Assembly (NCBI RefSeq): GCF_026967805.1
Contig: NZ_JAPVBG010000001.1
Span: 1,674,047 to 1,738,046 of the forward strand
Direction: 5' to 3'
DNA: 64,000 nt
From: Blastococcus sp. VKM Ac-2987
GTDB taxonomy: Bacteria > Actinomycetota > Actinomycetes > Mycobacteriales > Geodermatophilaceae
Made by a program: the position numbers and the translations under genes. Positions within the stretch are counted from its first letter, which is position 1, and each line of letters starts with the position of its first letter. Positions 1 through 8,805 of this stretch are shown here, piece after piece. The notes beneath the pieces are model-generated. The model worked only from the letters and a program-made list of their open reading frames with translations, had not been told where the DNA came from and searched no databases.

Positions 1-686
1 TGGTCCCGCTCGTCGGGGAGATCGATGGCCAGGTCGTCGCGGATCACCGTCGGCGAGTTGGACAGGATCAGCACCCGCTGACCCAGGTAGACCGCCTCGT
101 CGATGTCGTGGGTGACGAAGAGCGTGGTGACCTGGAACCGGTGCCACAGGTCGCGGATGAGGTCCTCGAGGTCGGCGCGGGTCTGCGCATCGACGGCGGC
201 GAACGGCTCGTCCATGAGCAGCACGTGCGGCTCGTAGGCCACCGCGCGGGCGATCGCCACCCGCTGCTGCATGCCACCGGAGAGCTGCCACGGGTAGGCC
301 GCGTGCGCCTCCGCGAGCCCGACCGCGGCCAGCGACTCCTCCACCAGCTCCGTGCGGCGGGCGGTGGGCAGCTTCTTCTGCTTGAGCGGCAGCTCGACGT
401 TCTCCCGCACCGTCATCCAGGGGAAGAGGCTGCGACCGTACTCCTGGAACACCACGGCCATGCCCGGCGGCGGGCCCTGGACGCGGGTGCCCTCGAGCAG
501 CACCTCGCCCTCGGTCGGGTCGAGCAGCCCCGACATGATCTTCAGCAGCGTCGTCTTCCCGCAGCCCGAGGGGCCGACCAGGCAGGCGAGCTCGCCGGCC
601 TGCAGGGTGAACGTCAGGTCGCGGACGGCCTCCACCGTGCGGTCCCTGCTCTCGTAGACCTTCTTGATGCCGCGGACGTCGAGCAC
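1..686 (-). CDS. ABC transporter ATP-binding protein, nitrate/sulfonate/taurine type (3' end cut by window)
   Basis: Energises the importer encoded by the three upstream genes; acts on the cytoplasmic face of the membrane. Visible in order: Walker A GPSGCGKTTLL, signature LSGGMQQRVAIARA, Walker B VLLMDEPFAAVD, and the switch His in FVTHDIDEA. These match the SsuB/TauB/NrtD branch. Start is GTG at 686, preceded by GGAAGGGGA. The gene follows the permease stop by 27 nt, so it is last in the operon. 228 codons are present and the family usually has 250-270, so about 30 residues lie outside the window. Substrate (sulfonate, nitrate, taurine, pyrimidine precursor) cannot be read from the ATPase. 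Confidence 0.93.
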   Translation of the reverse strand, partial: MLDVRGIKKVYESRDRTVEAVRDLTFTLQAGELACLVGPSGCGKTTLLKIMSGLLDPTEGEVLLEGTRVQGPPPGMAVVFQEYGRSLFPWMTVRENVELPLKQKKLPTARRTELVEESLAAVGLAEAHAAYPWQLSGGMQQRVAIARAVAYEPHVLLMDEPFAAVDAQTRADLEDLIRDLWHRFQVTTLFVTHDIDEAVYLGQRVLILSNSPTVIRDDLAIDLPDERD

Positions 687-713
687 GGGGGTCCCCTTCC
701 CGGGAGTGAGAGG

Positions 714-1487
714 TCAGGAGGAGCGCTGCGCGCGGCGCAGGCCGTGGTACCACGCGAGCTGCCGGCTCTCGACGATCCGGAACAGCAGGGCCAGGAGGAA
801 GCCGAGCAGGCCGAGCATGAGCATGCCCGCCCAGGTCTCCGGGATCGCGAAGCTGCGCTGCGCCTGGACGACCGCGTAGCCCAGCCCGTTGGTGGCGGCG
901 AACAGCTCGCTGATGACCATGAGGATGATCGCGACCGACAGCCCCTGGCGGAGCCCGGCGAAGATCTGCGGGCTGGCGCTGGGCAGCACCAGGTGCCGCA
1001 GCCGCGACCAGCCGCGCAGGCCGTAGACGCGGCCGGTGTCGCTGAGCACCTCGTCGACGGCGCGCACGCCCTCGACGGTGTTCAGCAGGATCGGCCACAT
1101 GCAGCCGAAGGCGATGACGACGATCTTCATGCCGTCACCGAGGCCGAACAGCAGGATGAAGATCGGCACCAGCACCGGCGGCGGGATGGCCCGGAAGAAC
1201 TCGAAGACCGGCTCGGTCAGCGCCCGGACCGTGCGCGACGTGCCGATCAGCACGCCGAGGACGAGGGACACCAGGACGGCGAGGGCGTAGCCGGCCGCCA
1301 GCCGGTAGAGGCTGGGCCAGACGTCGGAGACCAGGCGCGGGCCGAACCACTCCTCGACCAGGCTGTCGAGGATCTCCGACAGCGGCGGGAAGAAGAAGCT
1401 GGTGCTGCCGGCGCTGGCGAACCACCAGGCGGTGAGCAGGATGACCGGCAGGCCGACGGTCATCGCGACCCGGCGCAGCACGCTCAT
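714..1487 (-). CDS. ABC transporter permease (SsuC/TauC-like), second of two
   Basis: Integral membrane subunit of the importer, 257 residues, about six membrane segments (first at residues 8-28). The cytoplasmic EAA-type loop that docks the ATPase is seen around YGLRGWSRLRHLVLPSASP. The start chosen is ATG 1487, which overlaps the stop of the upstream permease as ATGA and has GGAGGTGG in front of it; a longer reading from 1520 would overlap the upstream gene by 37 nt and lacks this site. Two different permease genes in one operon suggest a heterodimeric channel, less usual than the single SsuC homodimer. Confidence 0.9.
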   Translation of the reverse strand: MSVLRRVAMTVGLPVILLTAWWFASAGSTSFFFPPLSEILDSLVEEWFGPRLVSDVWPSLYRLAAGYALAVLVSLVLGVLIGTSRTVRALTEPVFEFFRAIPPPVLVPIFILLFGLGDGMKIVVIAFGCMWPILLNTVEGVRAVDEVLSDTGRVYGLRGWSRLRHLVLPSASPQIFAGLRQGLSVAIILMVISELFAATNGLGYAVVQAQRSFAIPETWAGMLMLGLLGFLLALLFRIVESRQLAWYHGLRRAQRSS

Positions 1488-2332
1488 GCCGCCACCTCCG
1501 CTCGCTGGGACGGGTGCCACGAGAGCGCCCGCCGCTCGACGGTCCGGAAGACCAGGTTGACGATCACGCCGAGGATGCCCGTGACGACCACGATGGCGTA
1601 GGTGGCGGCGACCGCACCGCTGCTCTGCGCGTTGTTGAGCAGCTGACCCAGGCCCGGGGTGCCGATGACCAGCTCGGCGGTGACCGCGAGGATCAGCGCG
1701 ACGGCGGCGCCCAGCCGCAGCCCGGTCATCACGTACGGCAGCGCGGTGGGCCAGGTGACGTGCCGGACCCGCGCCCAGGGGCCCAGCCCGTAGGCGCGCG
1801 CGGTGTCCTGCGCGACCGGGTCGACGTCCTGCACGCCGTAGAGGACCTGGATGAGGATCTGCCAGAAGGCCGCGTAGACCACCAGGAGCAGCTCGCTCTC
1901 CAGGTCGTTGCCGTACAGCAGGACGGCGATCGGGATGAGCGCCACCGACGGGATCGGGCGCAGGAACTCGATGGTGGAGGCGGTGAACTCCCGGGCGAAC
2001 CGGTTGGTGCCGAGGAGCAGCCCCAGCAGCACGCCGGTCACCGCGGCGATGGCCAGGCCGATCGCCCAGCCCTTGAGGGTCTCCAGCACGGCGGTCCAGA
2101 ACTCCGGTCGGCCGAACTGGGCGATCAGCTCCGCGCCGATCTCCGACGACGGCGGGAACCAGCGCCGCGGGACCAGCCCGATCCGCGGCGCCACCTCGAC
2201 CAGCACGACGAGGACGGCCAGGCCGAGCAGCCCAAGCGCCCAGGCCGGGACCGGCCGTCGCCGGCCCGCTCGCGGGGAGCGGTCCGGCGGTGCAGCACCT
2301 GTCGACGCCCGGGTAGCGGTCGACCCGGTCAC
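1484..2332 (-). CDS. ABC transporter permease (SsuC/TauC-like), first of two
   Basis: 282-residue membrane subunit. A basic, Pro/Ala-rich cytoplasmic N-terminus of about 30 residues precedes the first membrane segment (residues 30-48). The EAA-type loop is around YGLGPWARVRHVTWPTALP. Start is GTG 2332, overlapping the binding-protein stop (GTGA), so translation is coupled. It is clearly a paralogue of the downstream permease but diverged, which fits a heterodimeric translocator. Function inferred from family and operon order (binding protein, permease, permease, ATPase). Confidence 0.9.
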   Translation of the reverse strand: MTGSTATRASTGAAPPDRSPRAGRRRPVPAWALGLLGLAVLVVLVEVAPRIGLVPRRWFPPSSEIGAELIAQFGRPEFWTAVLETLKGWAIGLAIAAVTGVLLGLLLGTNRFAREFTASTIEFLRPIPSVALIPIAVLLYGNDLESELLLVVYAAFWQILIQVLYGVQDVDPVAQDTARAYGLGPWARVRHVTWPTALPYVMTGLRLGAAVALILAVTAELVIGTPGLGQLLNNAQSSGAVAATYAIVVVTGILGVIVNLVFRTVERRALSWHPSQRAEVAA

Positions 2333-3297
2333 GGCAGCAGGGCGTCCAGGTCCGGAGCCTCGTCGAGCAGCCCGTCCTCGACCGCGAGGTCGGAGAGGGT
2401 CTGCACCGAGTCGCGGTTGACCTCGGCCGGCCAGGCCGGCAGCGTCATCGCCTCGGCGATGGCCGGGTCGATCTGGGTGTACTCACCGAGGATCTCGCGG
2501 ACGGCGTCCGGGTTCTCCTGCGCGTACTGCAGCGACTGCTCCGTCGCGTCGCTGAAGCACTCGACGGCCTCGGGGTTCTCCTGGGCGTACTGCTCGCTGG
2601 TGAAGTACGCGGCCACGGTGAGGTCGTCGGCGGTGTCGACGAAGTTCGACGTCACCACCCGGGCACCGGCGTCGGTGGCGACGGCGAGGAACGGCTCGAC
2701 CACCCAGGCGGCGTCCACGTTGCCCTGCTCCAGGGCAGCGGGCATCTCCGGGAACGGGAGCTCGACGAACTCGACGGCGTCGGGGTCACCGCCGGCAGCC
2801 CGCACCGACTCGCGGATCGTCGTCGTGCCGATGTTGTTCAGCGTGTTGACCGCCACCGTGGCGCCGGCCAGGTCGGCTGCGCCGGCGATGCCGCTGTCGG
2901 GGGTGGTGACGACGGCGCCGAAGTCCGCGCCCTGCTCACCGGTGGAGGCGACGCCGTTGGCGACGACCCGCAGCGGCAGCCCCTCGCTGGCGGCGAGCAG
3001 CAGGGAGGTGATGTTGCTGAAGCCGAACTGGGACTGGCCGCTGACGACCGCGGGGACGATCGCGGCGCCGCCCTGGCCCGTCTCCAGGGTGAGCTCCAGC
3101 CCGCAGTCCGCGAAGAAGCCCTGCTCCTGGCCGAGGTAGAGCGGCGAGACGTCGACGATGGGGATCACCCCGACCGACACCTGCTCGAGCTCTCCGCCAC
3201 CACCACCGCCGCCACCGGTGGTGGTCTCGTCGGAGCCGCCGCAGGCGGCGACCAGCACCAGGGGAGCGGCCACGAGCACGGCCACGGTGCGACGCAT
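2329..3297 (-). CDS. ABC transporter substrate-binding lipoprotein (SsuA/TauA/NMT1-like)
   Basis: Extracytoplasmic binding protein, 322 residues. The start is ATG 3297 with AAGGAGAT seven bases upstream, giving a short signal peptide ending in the lipobox LVAAC (Cys20); a reading from 3378 would bury the signal peptide. A run of eight Gly follows a few residues after the lipid-anchored Cys and acts as a tether. The body has the class II periplasmic-binding-protein pattern of the SsuA/NMT1 group (VSPLYLGQEQGFF near the N-terminus, then GQSQFGFSN). First gene of its operon, with a recognisable promoter at 3369-3397. Ligand unknown: aliphatic sulfonates, nitrate or a thiamine precursor are all possible. 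Confidence 0.9.
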   Translation of the reverse strand: MRRTVAVLVAAPLVLVAACGGSDETTTGGGGGGGGELEQVSVGVIPIVDVSPLYLGQEQGFFADCGLELTLETGQGGAAIVPAVVSGQSQFGFSNITSLLLAASEGLPLRVVANGVASTGEQGADFGAVVTTPDSGIAGAADLAGATVAVNTLNNIGTTTIRESVRAAGGDPDAVEFVELPFPEMPAALEQGNVDAAWVVEPFLAVATDAGARVVTSNFVDTADDLTVAAYFTSEQYAQENPEAVECFSDATEQSLQYAQENPDAVREILGEYTQIDPAIAEAMTLPAWPAEVNRDSVQTLSDLAVEDGLLDEAPDLDALLP

Positions 3298-3368
3298 CGG
3301 GATCTCCTTCGATCGACGGGCAGGGACGACCCTGCTGCTCGCCGCGCGAGCGCGCCGGGGCGGCGTGA

Positions 3369-3397
3369 ACGCTGGCACGTGGGGCAGACGGCGTCAA
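3369..3397 (-). promoter_or_regulatory. promoter of the SsuABC-like operon
   Basis: On the minus strand TTGACG (3397-3392) and CAGCGT (3374-3369) are separated by 17 nt, a good housekeeping-sigma match. It lies about 70 nt upstream of the binding-protein start. Confidence 0.6.
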
Positions 3398-3479
3398 ACC
3401 ACCGTGACCGCTCCGTCATGTGCTCGACGGTGGGGTGGGACGTGGCGGAACCGGCTGCGGGGGGCGCCCCCCGCGGGCG

Positions 3480-3485
3480 CAGAAT
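3480..3485 (+). promoter_or_regulatory. -10 box, leaderless start of the MFS gene
   Basis: CAGAAT ends 7 nt before the ATG at 3493, the spacing expected when transcription begins at the start codon. No Shine-Dalgarno site is visible, which supports 3493 over the other in-frame starts at 3379 and 3484. Confidence 0.5.
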
Positions 3486-3492
3486 GGCCGCG

Positions 3493-4695
3493 ATGACCGC
3501 CCCCGCCACCCGGCGGCGCGCCGCCTGGCGGCTGGCGCTGCCGGCCGTCGCCCTCGTCCTGGTGGCGCTCTGCCTGCGCGCCCCTTTCGCCGCGGTGGGC
3601 CCGCTGCTCGCCGAGCTGGGCGACGAGCTCGCGCTCACCACCGGGGCGCTCGCCGTCGTCACCGCCCTGCCGCTGGTCTGCTTCGGGCTGGTCTCGCCGT
3701 TCGCCCCCGCCCTGGCCGCCCGGCTGGGGGTGCACCGGGCCGTGCTGCTCGGCGTCGTCGCCCTGACCGCCGGCATCGTGCTCCGGCTGGCCGGCGTCCC
3801 GGGGCTCTTCGCGGGCACGGTCCTGCTCACCGGCGGCATCGCCGTGGCCAACGTGCTCCTGCCGGCCGCGGCCCGCGCGGAGTACGGCAACCGCAGCGCC
3901 GTGGTGCTCGGGATGATCGTCGCGGCCATGGCCGGCTCGGCGAGCATCGGCGCGGGGCTGGCCCAGCCGCTGGCCTCGGCCGGCGGCACCGCCGTCACCG
4001 GCCTGCTGCTGTGGGCGGTCCCGGTGCTGGCGGCGCTGCTCGGGATGGCCGCGCTCACCCGGGCGCGCCGGGCGGTCCCGCCCCCACCGGCGGCCCCGGC
4101 CGGTGCCCGCACCGCCGTCCTGCGCGACCGCGTGGCGCTGGCGGTGACGCTCTTCTTCGGGCTCCAGTCGCTGTCGTTCTACGCGATGCTCACCTGGCTG
4201 GCCGAGGTGCTGGAGGCCGAGGCCGGCGTCTCCCCCGTCGCCGCCGGCGGCCTGCTGGCGCTGGCGGCCGGGCTGGGCATCCCCGCGTCCCTGGTCGTGC
4301 CCCCGATGGCGGCCCGCCGCCCGGGTCAGCAGGGCTGGGTGCTCGTCGGCACCCTGCCGGTGCTCGCCGGGATCACCGGCCTCCTCGTGGCCCCCGCCGC
4401 GGCCCCCCTGCTCTGGACGCTGCTCTACGGCATCGGCACCGGCATCGCCTTCCCGCTGGCGATGACCCTGATCCTGCAGCGCACCCGCGACGTCGCCCAG
4501 ACCGGACGGCTGTCCGCGGCGGCCCAGAGCGCGGGCTACCTGGTGGCCGCCGCCGGCCCGCTCGGCGTCGGCCTGCTGCACGAGGCGACCGGCGCCTGGG
4601 AGCCCGGGCTGCTGCTGCTCCTGGTGGTCGTGGCCGTGCAGCTGGCCGTCGGGCTCGCGGCGGCCCGCCCCCGCCTGGTCGGCGCGTCTGTCTGA
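3493..4695 (+). CDS. MFS transporter, CynX/NimT family
   Basis: 400-residue membrane protein with about 12 hydrophobic segments in two six-helix halves separated by a basic loop near residues 187-205. The overall pattern, including LALTTGALAVVTALPLVCFG in the first half, resembles the cyanate/2-nitroimidazole transporter group of the major facilitator superfamily. Start chosen from the -10 box at 3480. Divergent from the SsuABC-like operon; a shared nitrogen/sulfur theme is possible but not shown. Substrate unknown; drug or cyanate efflux are both known in this group. Confidence 0.8.
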   Translation: MTAPATRRRAAWRLALPAVALVLVALCLRAPFAAVGPLLAELGDELALTTGALAVVTALPLVCFGLVSPFAPALAARLGVHRAVLLGVVALTAGIVLRLAGVPGLFAGTVLLTGGIAVANVLLPAAARAEYGNRSAVVLGMIVAAMAGSASIGAGLAQPLASAGGTAVTGLLLWAVPVLAALLGMAALTRARRAVPPPPAAPAGARTAVLRDRVALAVTLFFGLQSLSFYAMLTWLAEVLEAEAGVSPVAAGGLLALAAGLGIPASLVVPPMAARRPGQQGWVLVGTLPVLAGITGLLVAPAAAPLLWTLLYGIGTGIAFPLAMTLILQRTRDVAQTGRLSAAAQSAGYLVAAAGPLGVGLLHEATGAWEPGLLLLLVVVAVQLAVGLAAARPRLVGASV

Positions 4696-4707
4696 CGCCC
4701 CGTGCCA

Positions 4708-4770
4708 GTTGATCATCGTCGTGTGGCGGGCCGACTCGCCGGCGGCGGCCGCCAGATGACGATGATCAAC
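4708..4770. repeat. 63-bp hairpin element, family A copy 1
   Basis: Perfect 13-bp inverted repeat (GTTGATCATCGTC at 4708-4720, its complement at 4758-4770), extended inward by a partly paired TGGCGG/CCGCCA stem. It fills the gap between two convergent genes, so it can serve as a bidirectional terminator. A second copy of exactly the same length is at 16621-16683, so it is a dispersed repeat and not only a local terminator. Confidence 0.8.
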
Positions 4771-4774
4771 GGCG

Positions 4775-5812
4775 TCAGGGGTCGGCGGTGACGCCCTCGG
4801 GGGTGGCCGTGACCGGGGTGCCGACGACGCCGTGCAGGTGGCACGCGGCCAGCTGACCGGGTGCGCCCGCCGGCTGCAGCGCCGGGTCGACGTCGTCGCA
4901 CGGCTCGAACACGTACGGGCAGCGGGTGCGGAACCGGCAGCCGCTGGGGACGGCGGACGGCGAGGGGACGTCGCCGGTCAGCACGATCCGCTGCCGGGCC
5001 CGCTCCTGCGCCGGGTGCGGCAGCGGGACCGCCGACAGCAGGGCCTGCGTGTACGGCATCTCCGGGGCGCTGCCCACCGCCGCCGCGGGCCCGACCTCCA
5101 CGACCCGGCCCAGGTACATGACGGCGATCCGGTCGGAGATGTGCCGGACGGCGGAGAGGTCGTGGGAGATGAACAGCAGCGTGAGCCCCAGCTGCCGCTG
5201 CAGCCGGCGCAGCAGGTTGAGCACCTGGGCCTGCACGCTCACGTCGAGCGAGGCGATCGCCTCGTCGCAGACGAGGAAGTCCGGCTCCCCCGCCAGCGCC
5301 CGCGCGATGCCGACGCGCTGCCGCTGCCCCCCGGAGAACTCGTGCGGGTAGCGCCCGGCCACCGCGGGGTCCAGACCCACCAGCTCCAGCAGCTCGCCCA
5401 CCCGCGCCGCGCGCTCGCGCTTGCCCGACCGCAGGCCGTGCACCTCCAGCGGCTCGCTGACCGTCTGCGCCACGGTGCGCCGCGGGTCGAGGGAGGCGAA
5501 CGGGTCCTGGAACACCATGCCCGCCCGGCGGCGCATCTCCTTGAGGCCGCGGCGGTCCAGCGCGGTGACGTCGGTGCCGTCGAAGGTGACCGTGCCGCCG
5601 GTGGGCGGCACCAGGCGCAGCAGTGCGTTGCCCAGCGTCGACTTCCCGCAGCCGGACTCGCCCACCAGGCCGAGCGTCTCGCCGCGGAGGACGTCCAGGT
5701 CGACGCCGTCCACCGCGCGCAGCACGCCCGCGGGCGCCCGGCGGAACCCGCCGCCCCCCACGGGGAAGTGCACCTCCAGCCCGCGGGCCGACACCAGCAC
5801 GTCCTCGCTCAT
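4775..5812 (-). CDS. dppF: dipeptide/oligopeptide ABC transporter ATP-binding protein (DppF-like)
   Basis: Second ATPase of the peptide importer, 345 residues. Walker [10 protein letters not shown] is at about residue 50, signature [15 protein letters not shown] about 160, Walker [15 protein letters not shown] about 180, and the switch His in FISHDLSAV. The C-terminal oligopeptide-transporter region ([10 protein letters not shown], then conserved Cys) that normally binds an Fe-S cluster or stabilises these ATPases is present. Start ATG 5812 overlaps the previous stop (ATGA). Last gene of the dpp operon, ending just before the family A hairpin. Confidence 0.92.
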   Translation of the reverse strand: MSEDVLVSARGLEVHFPVGGGGFRRAPAGVLRAVDGVDLDVLRGETLGLVGESGCGKSTLGNALLRLVPPTGGTVTFDGTDVTALDRRGLKEMRRRAGMVFQDPFASLDPRRTVAQTVSEPLEVHGLRSGKRERAARVGELLELVGLDPAVAGRYPHEFSGGQRQRVGIARALAGEPDFLVCDEAIASLDVSVQAQVLNLLRRLQRQLGLTLLFISHDLSAVRHISDRIAVMYLGRVVEVGPAAAVGSAPEMPYTQALLSAVPLPHPAQERARQRIVLTGDVPSPSAVPSGCRFRTRCPYVFEPCDDVDPALQPAGAPGQLAACHLHGVVGTPVTATPEGVTADP

Positions 5813-6891
5813 CCGCGGCTCCCCCCGTCCACGCCCTCGGTGCACCAGGTGGCCGCGCGGTGCGGCAGCCCGGCGCCGTCGCCGGTGTACGCGCCGGACG
5901 CGGTCGCCCCCGCCGGCCCGCCGGCCGGGGCCCGCGAGACGACCGCCAGCGGCGGCTGCTCGGTCTCGCAGCGCGGATCGGCGCGCACCGGGCACCGCGG
6001 CCAGAAGACGCAGCCCTGCGGCAGGTCGGTGGGCGGGGGCGGCAGCCCCGGGATCGCGGTCAGCTCGGGCACCTCGCCGTCGGGGCCCACCGGCGCGGCG
6101 AGGTCGGGCAGCGAGCCGAGCAGGCCCCGGGTGTACGGGTGCGCCGGCCGCTCGAGGACGTCGTCGACCGTGCCGTCCTCCACGCAGCGCCCGCCGTACA
6201 TGACCAGCACCCGGTCGGCGATCCCGGCGACGACGCCGAGGTCGTGGGTGATCCAGATGACGCCCGTGCCGTGCTCGTCCTGCAGCCCTTCGATCAGGTC
6301 GATGATCTGCGCCTGCACGGTGACGTCCAGCGCCGTCGTCGCCTCGTCGGCGATCAGCAGCGACGGCGAGTTCGACAGCGCGATCGCGATGACCACCCGC
6401 TGGCGCATCCCGCCGGAGAGCTCGTGCGGGTAGCGGTCGAGCGCCCCCTCGGGGTCGGGCAGGCCCACCTCGCGCAGCAGCTCCGCGGCCCGGGACCGGG
6501 CGTCGGCCTTGGAGACGTCGCCGTGCGCCCGGATGCCCTCGACCAGCTGCCGGCCGATGGTCAGCACCGGGTTCAGCGACGTCATCGGGTCCTGGAACAC
6601 CATGCCGGCGCCGGCGCCGCGCACCTGCCGCAGCCGGTCGGGCGCCATGGTCAGCAGGTCCTCGCCCTGCAGCAGCGCCCGGCCGGTCACCGTCGCGACC
6701 CGCGCGGGCAGCAGACCCAGCAGGGCCAGCACCGAGACGCTCTTGCCGCTGCCGGACTCCCCGACGACGGCGACCGTCTCGCCCGCGCCGACGGTGTAGC
6801 TCAGCCCGTTGACCACGTCGGCCGGTCCGCGCGGCGTGCGCAGCCGGACCCGCAGGTCCTCGACCTCCAGCACCGGTTCCCCGGCCGTCAC
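5809..6891 (-). CDS. dppD: dipeptide/oligopeptide ABC transporter ATP-binding protein (DppD-like)
   Basis: First ATPase of the peptide importer, 360 residues. Walker [12 protein letters not shown], signature [15 protein letters not shown], Walker [15 protein letters not shown] and switch His in WITHDLGVV are all present; the C-terminal peptide-transporter region with GCVFWPRCP is also visible. Start is GTG 6891, overlapping the DppC stop (GTGA). A heterodimer with the downstream ATPase is expected from the family. Confidence 0.92.
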   Translation of the reverse strand: MTAGEPVLEVEDLRVRLRTPRGPADVVNGLSYTVGAGETVAVVGESGSGKSVSVLALLGLLPARVATVTGRALLQGEDLLTMAPDRLRQVRGAGAGMVFQDPMTSLNPVLTIGRQLVEGIRAHGDVSKADARSRAAELLREVGLPDPEGALDRYPHELSGGMRQRVVIAIALSNSPSLLIADEATTALDVTVQAQIIDLIEGLQDEHGTGVIWITHDLGVVAGIADRVLVMYGGRCVEDGTVDDVLERPAHPYTRGLLGSLPDLAAPVGPDGEVPELTAIPGLPPPPTDLPQGCVFWPRCPVRADPRCETEQPPLAVVSRAPAGGPAGATASGAYTGDGAGLPHRAATWCTEGVDGGSRG

Positions 6892-7841
6892 TTGCCACCC
6901 CCGGCCATCAGGGTGCGCTGGCGCGGGTCCAGCGCGTCGCGGAGCCCGTCACCGAGCAGGTTGAAGCACAGCACGGTCAGGAAGATCGCCATCCCCGGGA
7001 AGAACGCCAGCCACCAGGCCAGCTGGATGTAGCCGCGGCCCTCGGCCAGCATCAGCCCCCACGAGGGGTCGGGCGGCTGGGTGCCCAGGCCGAGGAACGA
7101 CAGCGCCGCCTCGGCCAGCACGGCGAAGGCCAGGCTGATCGAGGTCTGCACGATGATCGGGGGAGCTGCGTTCGGGAGGATGTGGCGGGTCAGGATCCGC
7201 CAGTCCGAGGCGCCGACCGAGCGGGACGCCCGCACGTACACCTCCTCGCGCACGCCGAGGACGCTGGCGCGGGTGACGCGGGCGAAGATCGGCGTGTAGA
7301 CGATGCCGATCGCCAGCGCGGTGTTGCCCGACCCGGGCCCGCGGACGGCGAGGACGGCGATCGCCAGCAGCACCGCGGGGAACGCGAACAGCATGTCCAT
7401 GAACCGCATCAGGACGTCGTCGACCCACTTGCCGTAGTAGCCGGCGAGCAGGCCGATCATCGTGCCGACGACCAGCGCGAACCCGACCGCCAGGAAGCCG
7501 ACCTTCAGCGACACCGAGGCGCCGAGGATGACCCGGCTGAGGATGTCCCGGCCGAGGTCGTCGGTGCCGAAGGGGTGCTCCCAGCTGGGCGACTGCAGCC
7601 GGTCGGCCACCTCGATGTCGTTGGCCCCGTCGGGCGCGATGGTCTCGTCGAAGACCGCCACGACCACGATCAGCAGCAGGAGCACCGAGGCGATGGCCGC
7701 CGTGGGGTTGTGCGCCAGCAGGCTGAGCGTCTCCCGCGAGCGCGGGCGGGCCGGCCGCAGCGTGGCCACCGGGGACGTCCCCGGCGCCCCCGCCGGGGTG
7801 TCCGGGGAGTTGCCGGGCTCGGGGACGGGCGCGCCCGTCAT
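6888..7841 (-). CDS. dppC: dipeptide/oligopeptide ABC transporter permease (DppC-like)
   Basis: 317 residues. A long Pro-rich cytoplasmic N-terminus (about 40 residues) precedes the first membrane segment; then comes the DppC-type external motif HPFGTDDLGRDILSR, and the EAA loop around SRSVGASDWRILTRHILPN. Start ATG 7841 is 22 nt after the DppB stop and has only a weak ribosome-binding site, so it probably relies on read-through translation from DppB. Forms the channel with DppB. Confidence 0.93.
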   Translation of the reverse strand: MTGAPVPEPGNSPDTPAGAPGTSPVATLRPARPRSRETLSLLAHNPTAAIASVLLLLIVVVAVFDETIAPDGANDIEVADRLQSPSWEHPFGTDDLGRDILSRVILGASVSLKVGFLAVGFALVVGTMIGLLAGYYGKWVDDVLMRFMDMLFAFPAVLLAIAVLAVRGPGSGNTALAIGIVYTPIFARVTRASVLGVREEVYVRASRSVGASDWRILTRHILPNAAPPIIVQTSISLAFAVLAEAALSFLGLGTQPPDPSWGLMLAEGRGYIQLAWWLAFFPGMAIFLTVLCFNLLGDGLRDALDPRQRTLMAGGGK

Positions 7842-7863
7842 GGCAGCAGGACCCGGCTGGACG

Positions 7864-8805
7864 TCATCGCCGGATCCGGGGGTCGATGGCGGTGTAGAGC
7901 AGGTCGACGACCAGGTTGATCACCAGGAAGACGACGGCGAACAGCAGGATCGCGCCCTGCAGCACCGGGTAGTCGCGCGCCTGGACCGCCTGCAGCGCGA
8001 GCTGCCCCAGGCCCGGCCACGAGAAGACGATCTCCACGACCACGACCCCGGACAGCAGGTAGGCCAGCTGCACGCCGGTGACCGTGACCAGCGGCAGCAG
8101 GGCGTTGCGCAGCACGTGCCAGGTGAACACCTGCCGCGTGGGCAGCCCCTTGGCCTGCGCCGTCCGCACGTGGTCCGAGCCCAGCGCCTCGAGCATGCTG
8201 GACCGGACGAACCGGGTGATGACCGAGCCGGACACCACGCCGGTCACCAGGGCCGGCATGAGCAGCCGCTGGAGCCAGGCGCCCGGGTCCTCGCTGATCG
8301 GCACGTACCCGCCCGAGGGCAGCCAGCCCAGCGTCCCGGCGAAGACCAGGATGAGCACGATGCCCATCCAGAAGTCGGGCACCGAGATGCCGAACTGGCT
8401 GATCACCGTGGCGACGCGGTCGACGATCGACCGGGGCCGCAGCGCCGAGACGGTGCCCAGCGGGATCGCGATGACCAGCGCGACCAGGATCGAGGCGAAC
8501 GCCAGGGTCAGCGTGGCCGGCAGCCGCTCGGCGATCTGGGAGGTCACCGTCTCGCCGCTGCGGAAGCTGACCCCCAGGTCACCGGTGAGCGCCCGGCCGA
8601 ACCAGGTGAAGAACTGCTCGACCAGCGGCTGGTCCAGCCCCGACCGCTCGCGCAGGGCGTCATAGCTCTCCTGGGAGAACCGCGTCCCCAGCGCGAGCCG
8701 CACCGGATCGCCCGGTACGAGGTGCACCAGGGCGAACACGATGACGCTCACCCCGGCGAGGACGACCGCGGACTGGCCGACCCGCCGGAGGACGTAGCCG
8801 GTCAG
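7864..8805 (-). CDS. dppB: dipeptide/oligopeptide ABC transporter permease (DppB-like), probable CTG start
   Basis: 313 residues with the typical N-terminus YVLRRVGQS, the first membrane segment at about 10-30, HLVPGDP after it, and the EAA loop near HVRTAQAKGLPTRQVFTWHV. The reading frame continues upstream into the binding-protein gene, but no ATG, GTG or TTG lies near the point where the family should begin. The best start is CTG 8805, overlapping the binding-protein stop as CTGA, with GGAGCT just before it. The next in-frame GTG would cut into the first membrane helix. Confidence 0.88.
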   Translation of the reverse strand: MTGYVLRRVGQSAVVLAGVSVIVFALVHLVPGDPVRLALGTRFSQESYDALRERSGLDQPLVEQFFTWFGRALTGDLGVSFRSGETVTSQIAERLPATLTLAFASILVALVIAIPLGTVSALRPRSIVDRVATVISQFGISVPDFWMGIVLILVFAGTLGWLPSGGYVPISEDPGAWLQRLLMPALVTGVVSGSVITRFVRSSMLEALGSDHVRTAQAKGLPTRQVFTWHVLRNALLPLVTVTGVQLAYLLSGVVVVEIVFSWPGLGQLALQAVQARDYPVLQGAILLFAVVFLVINLVVDLLYTAIDPRIRR

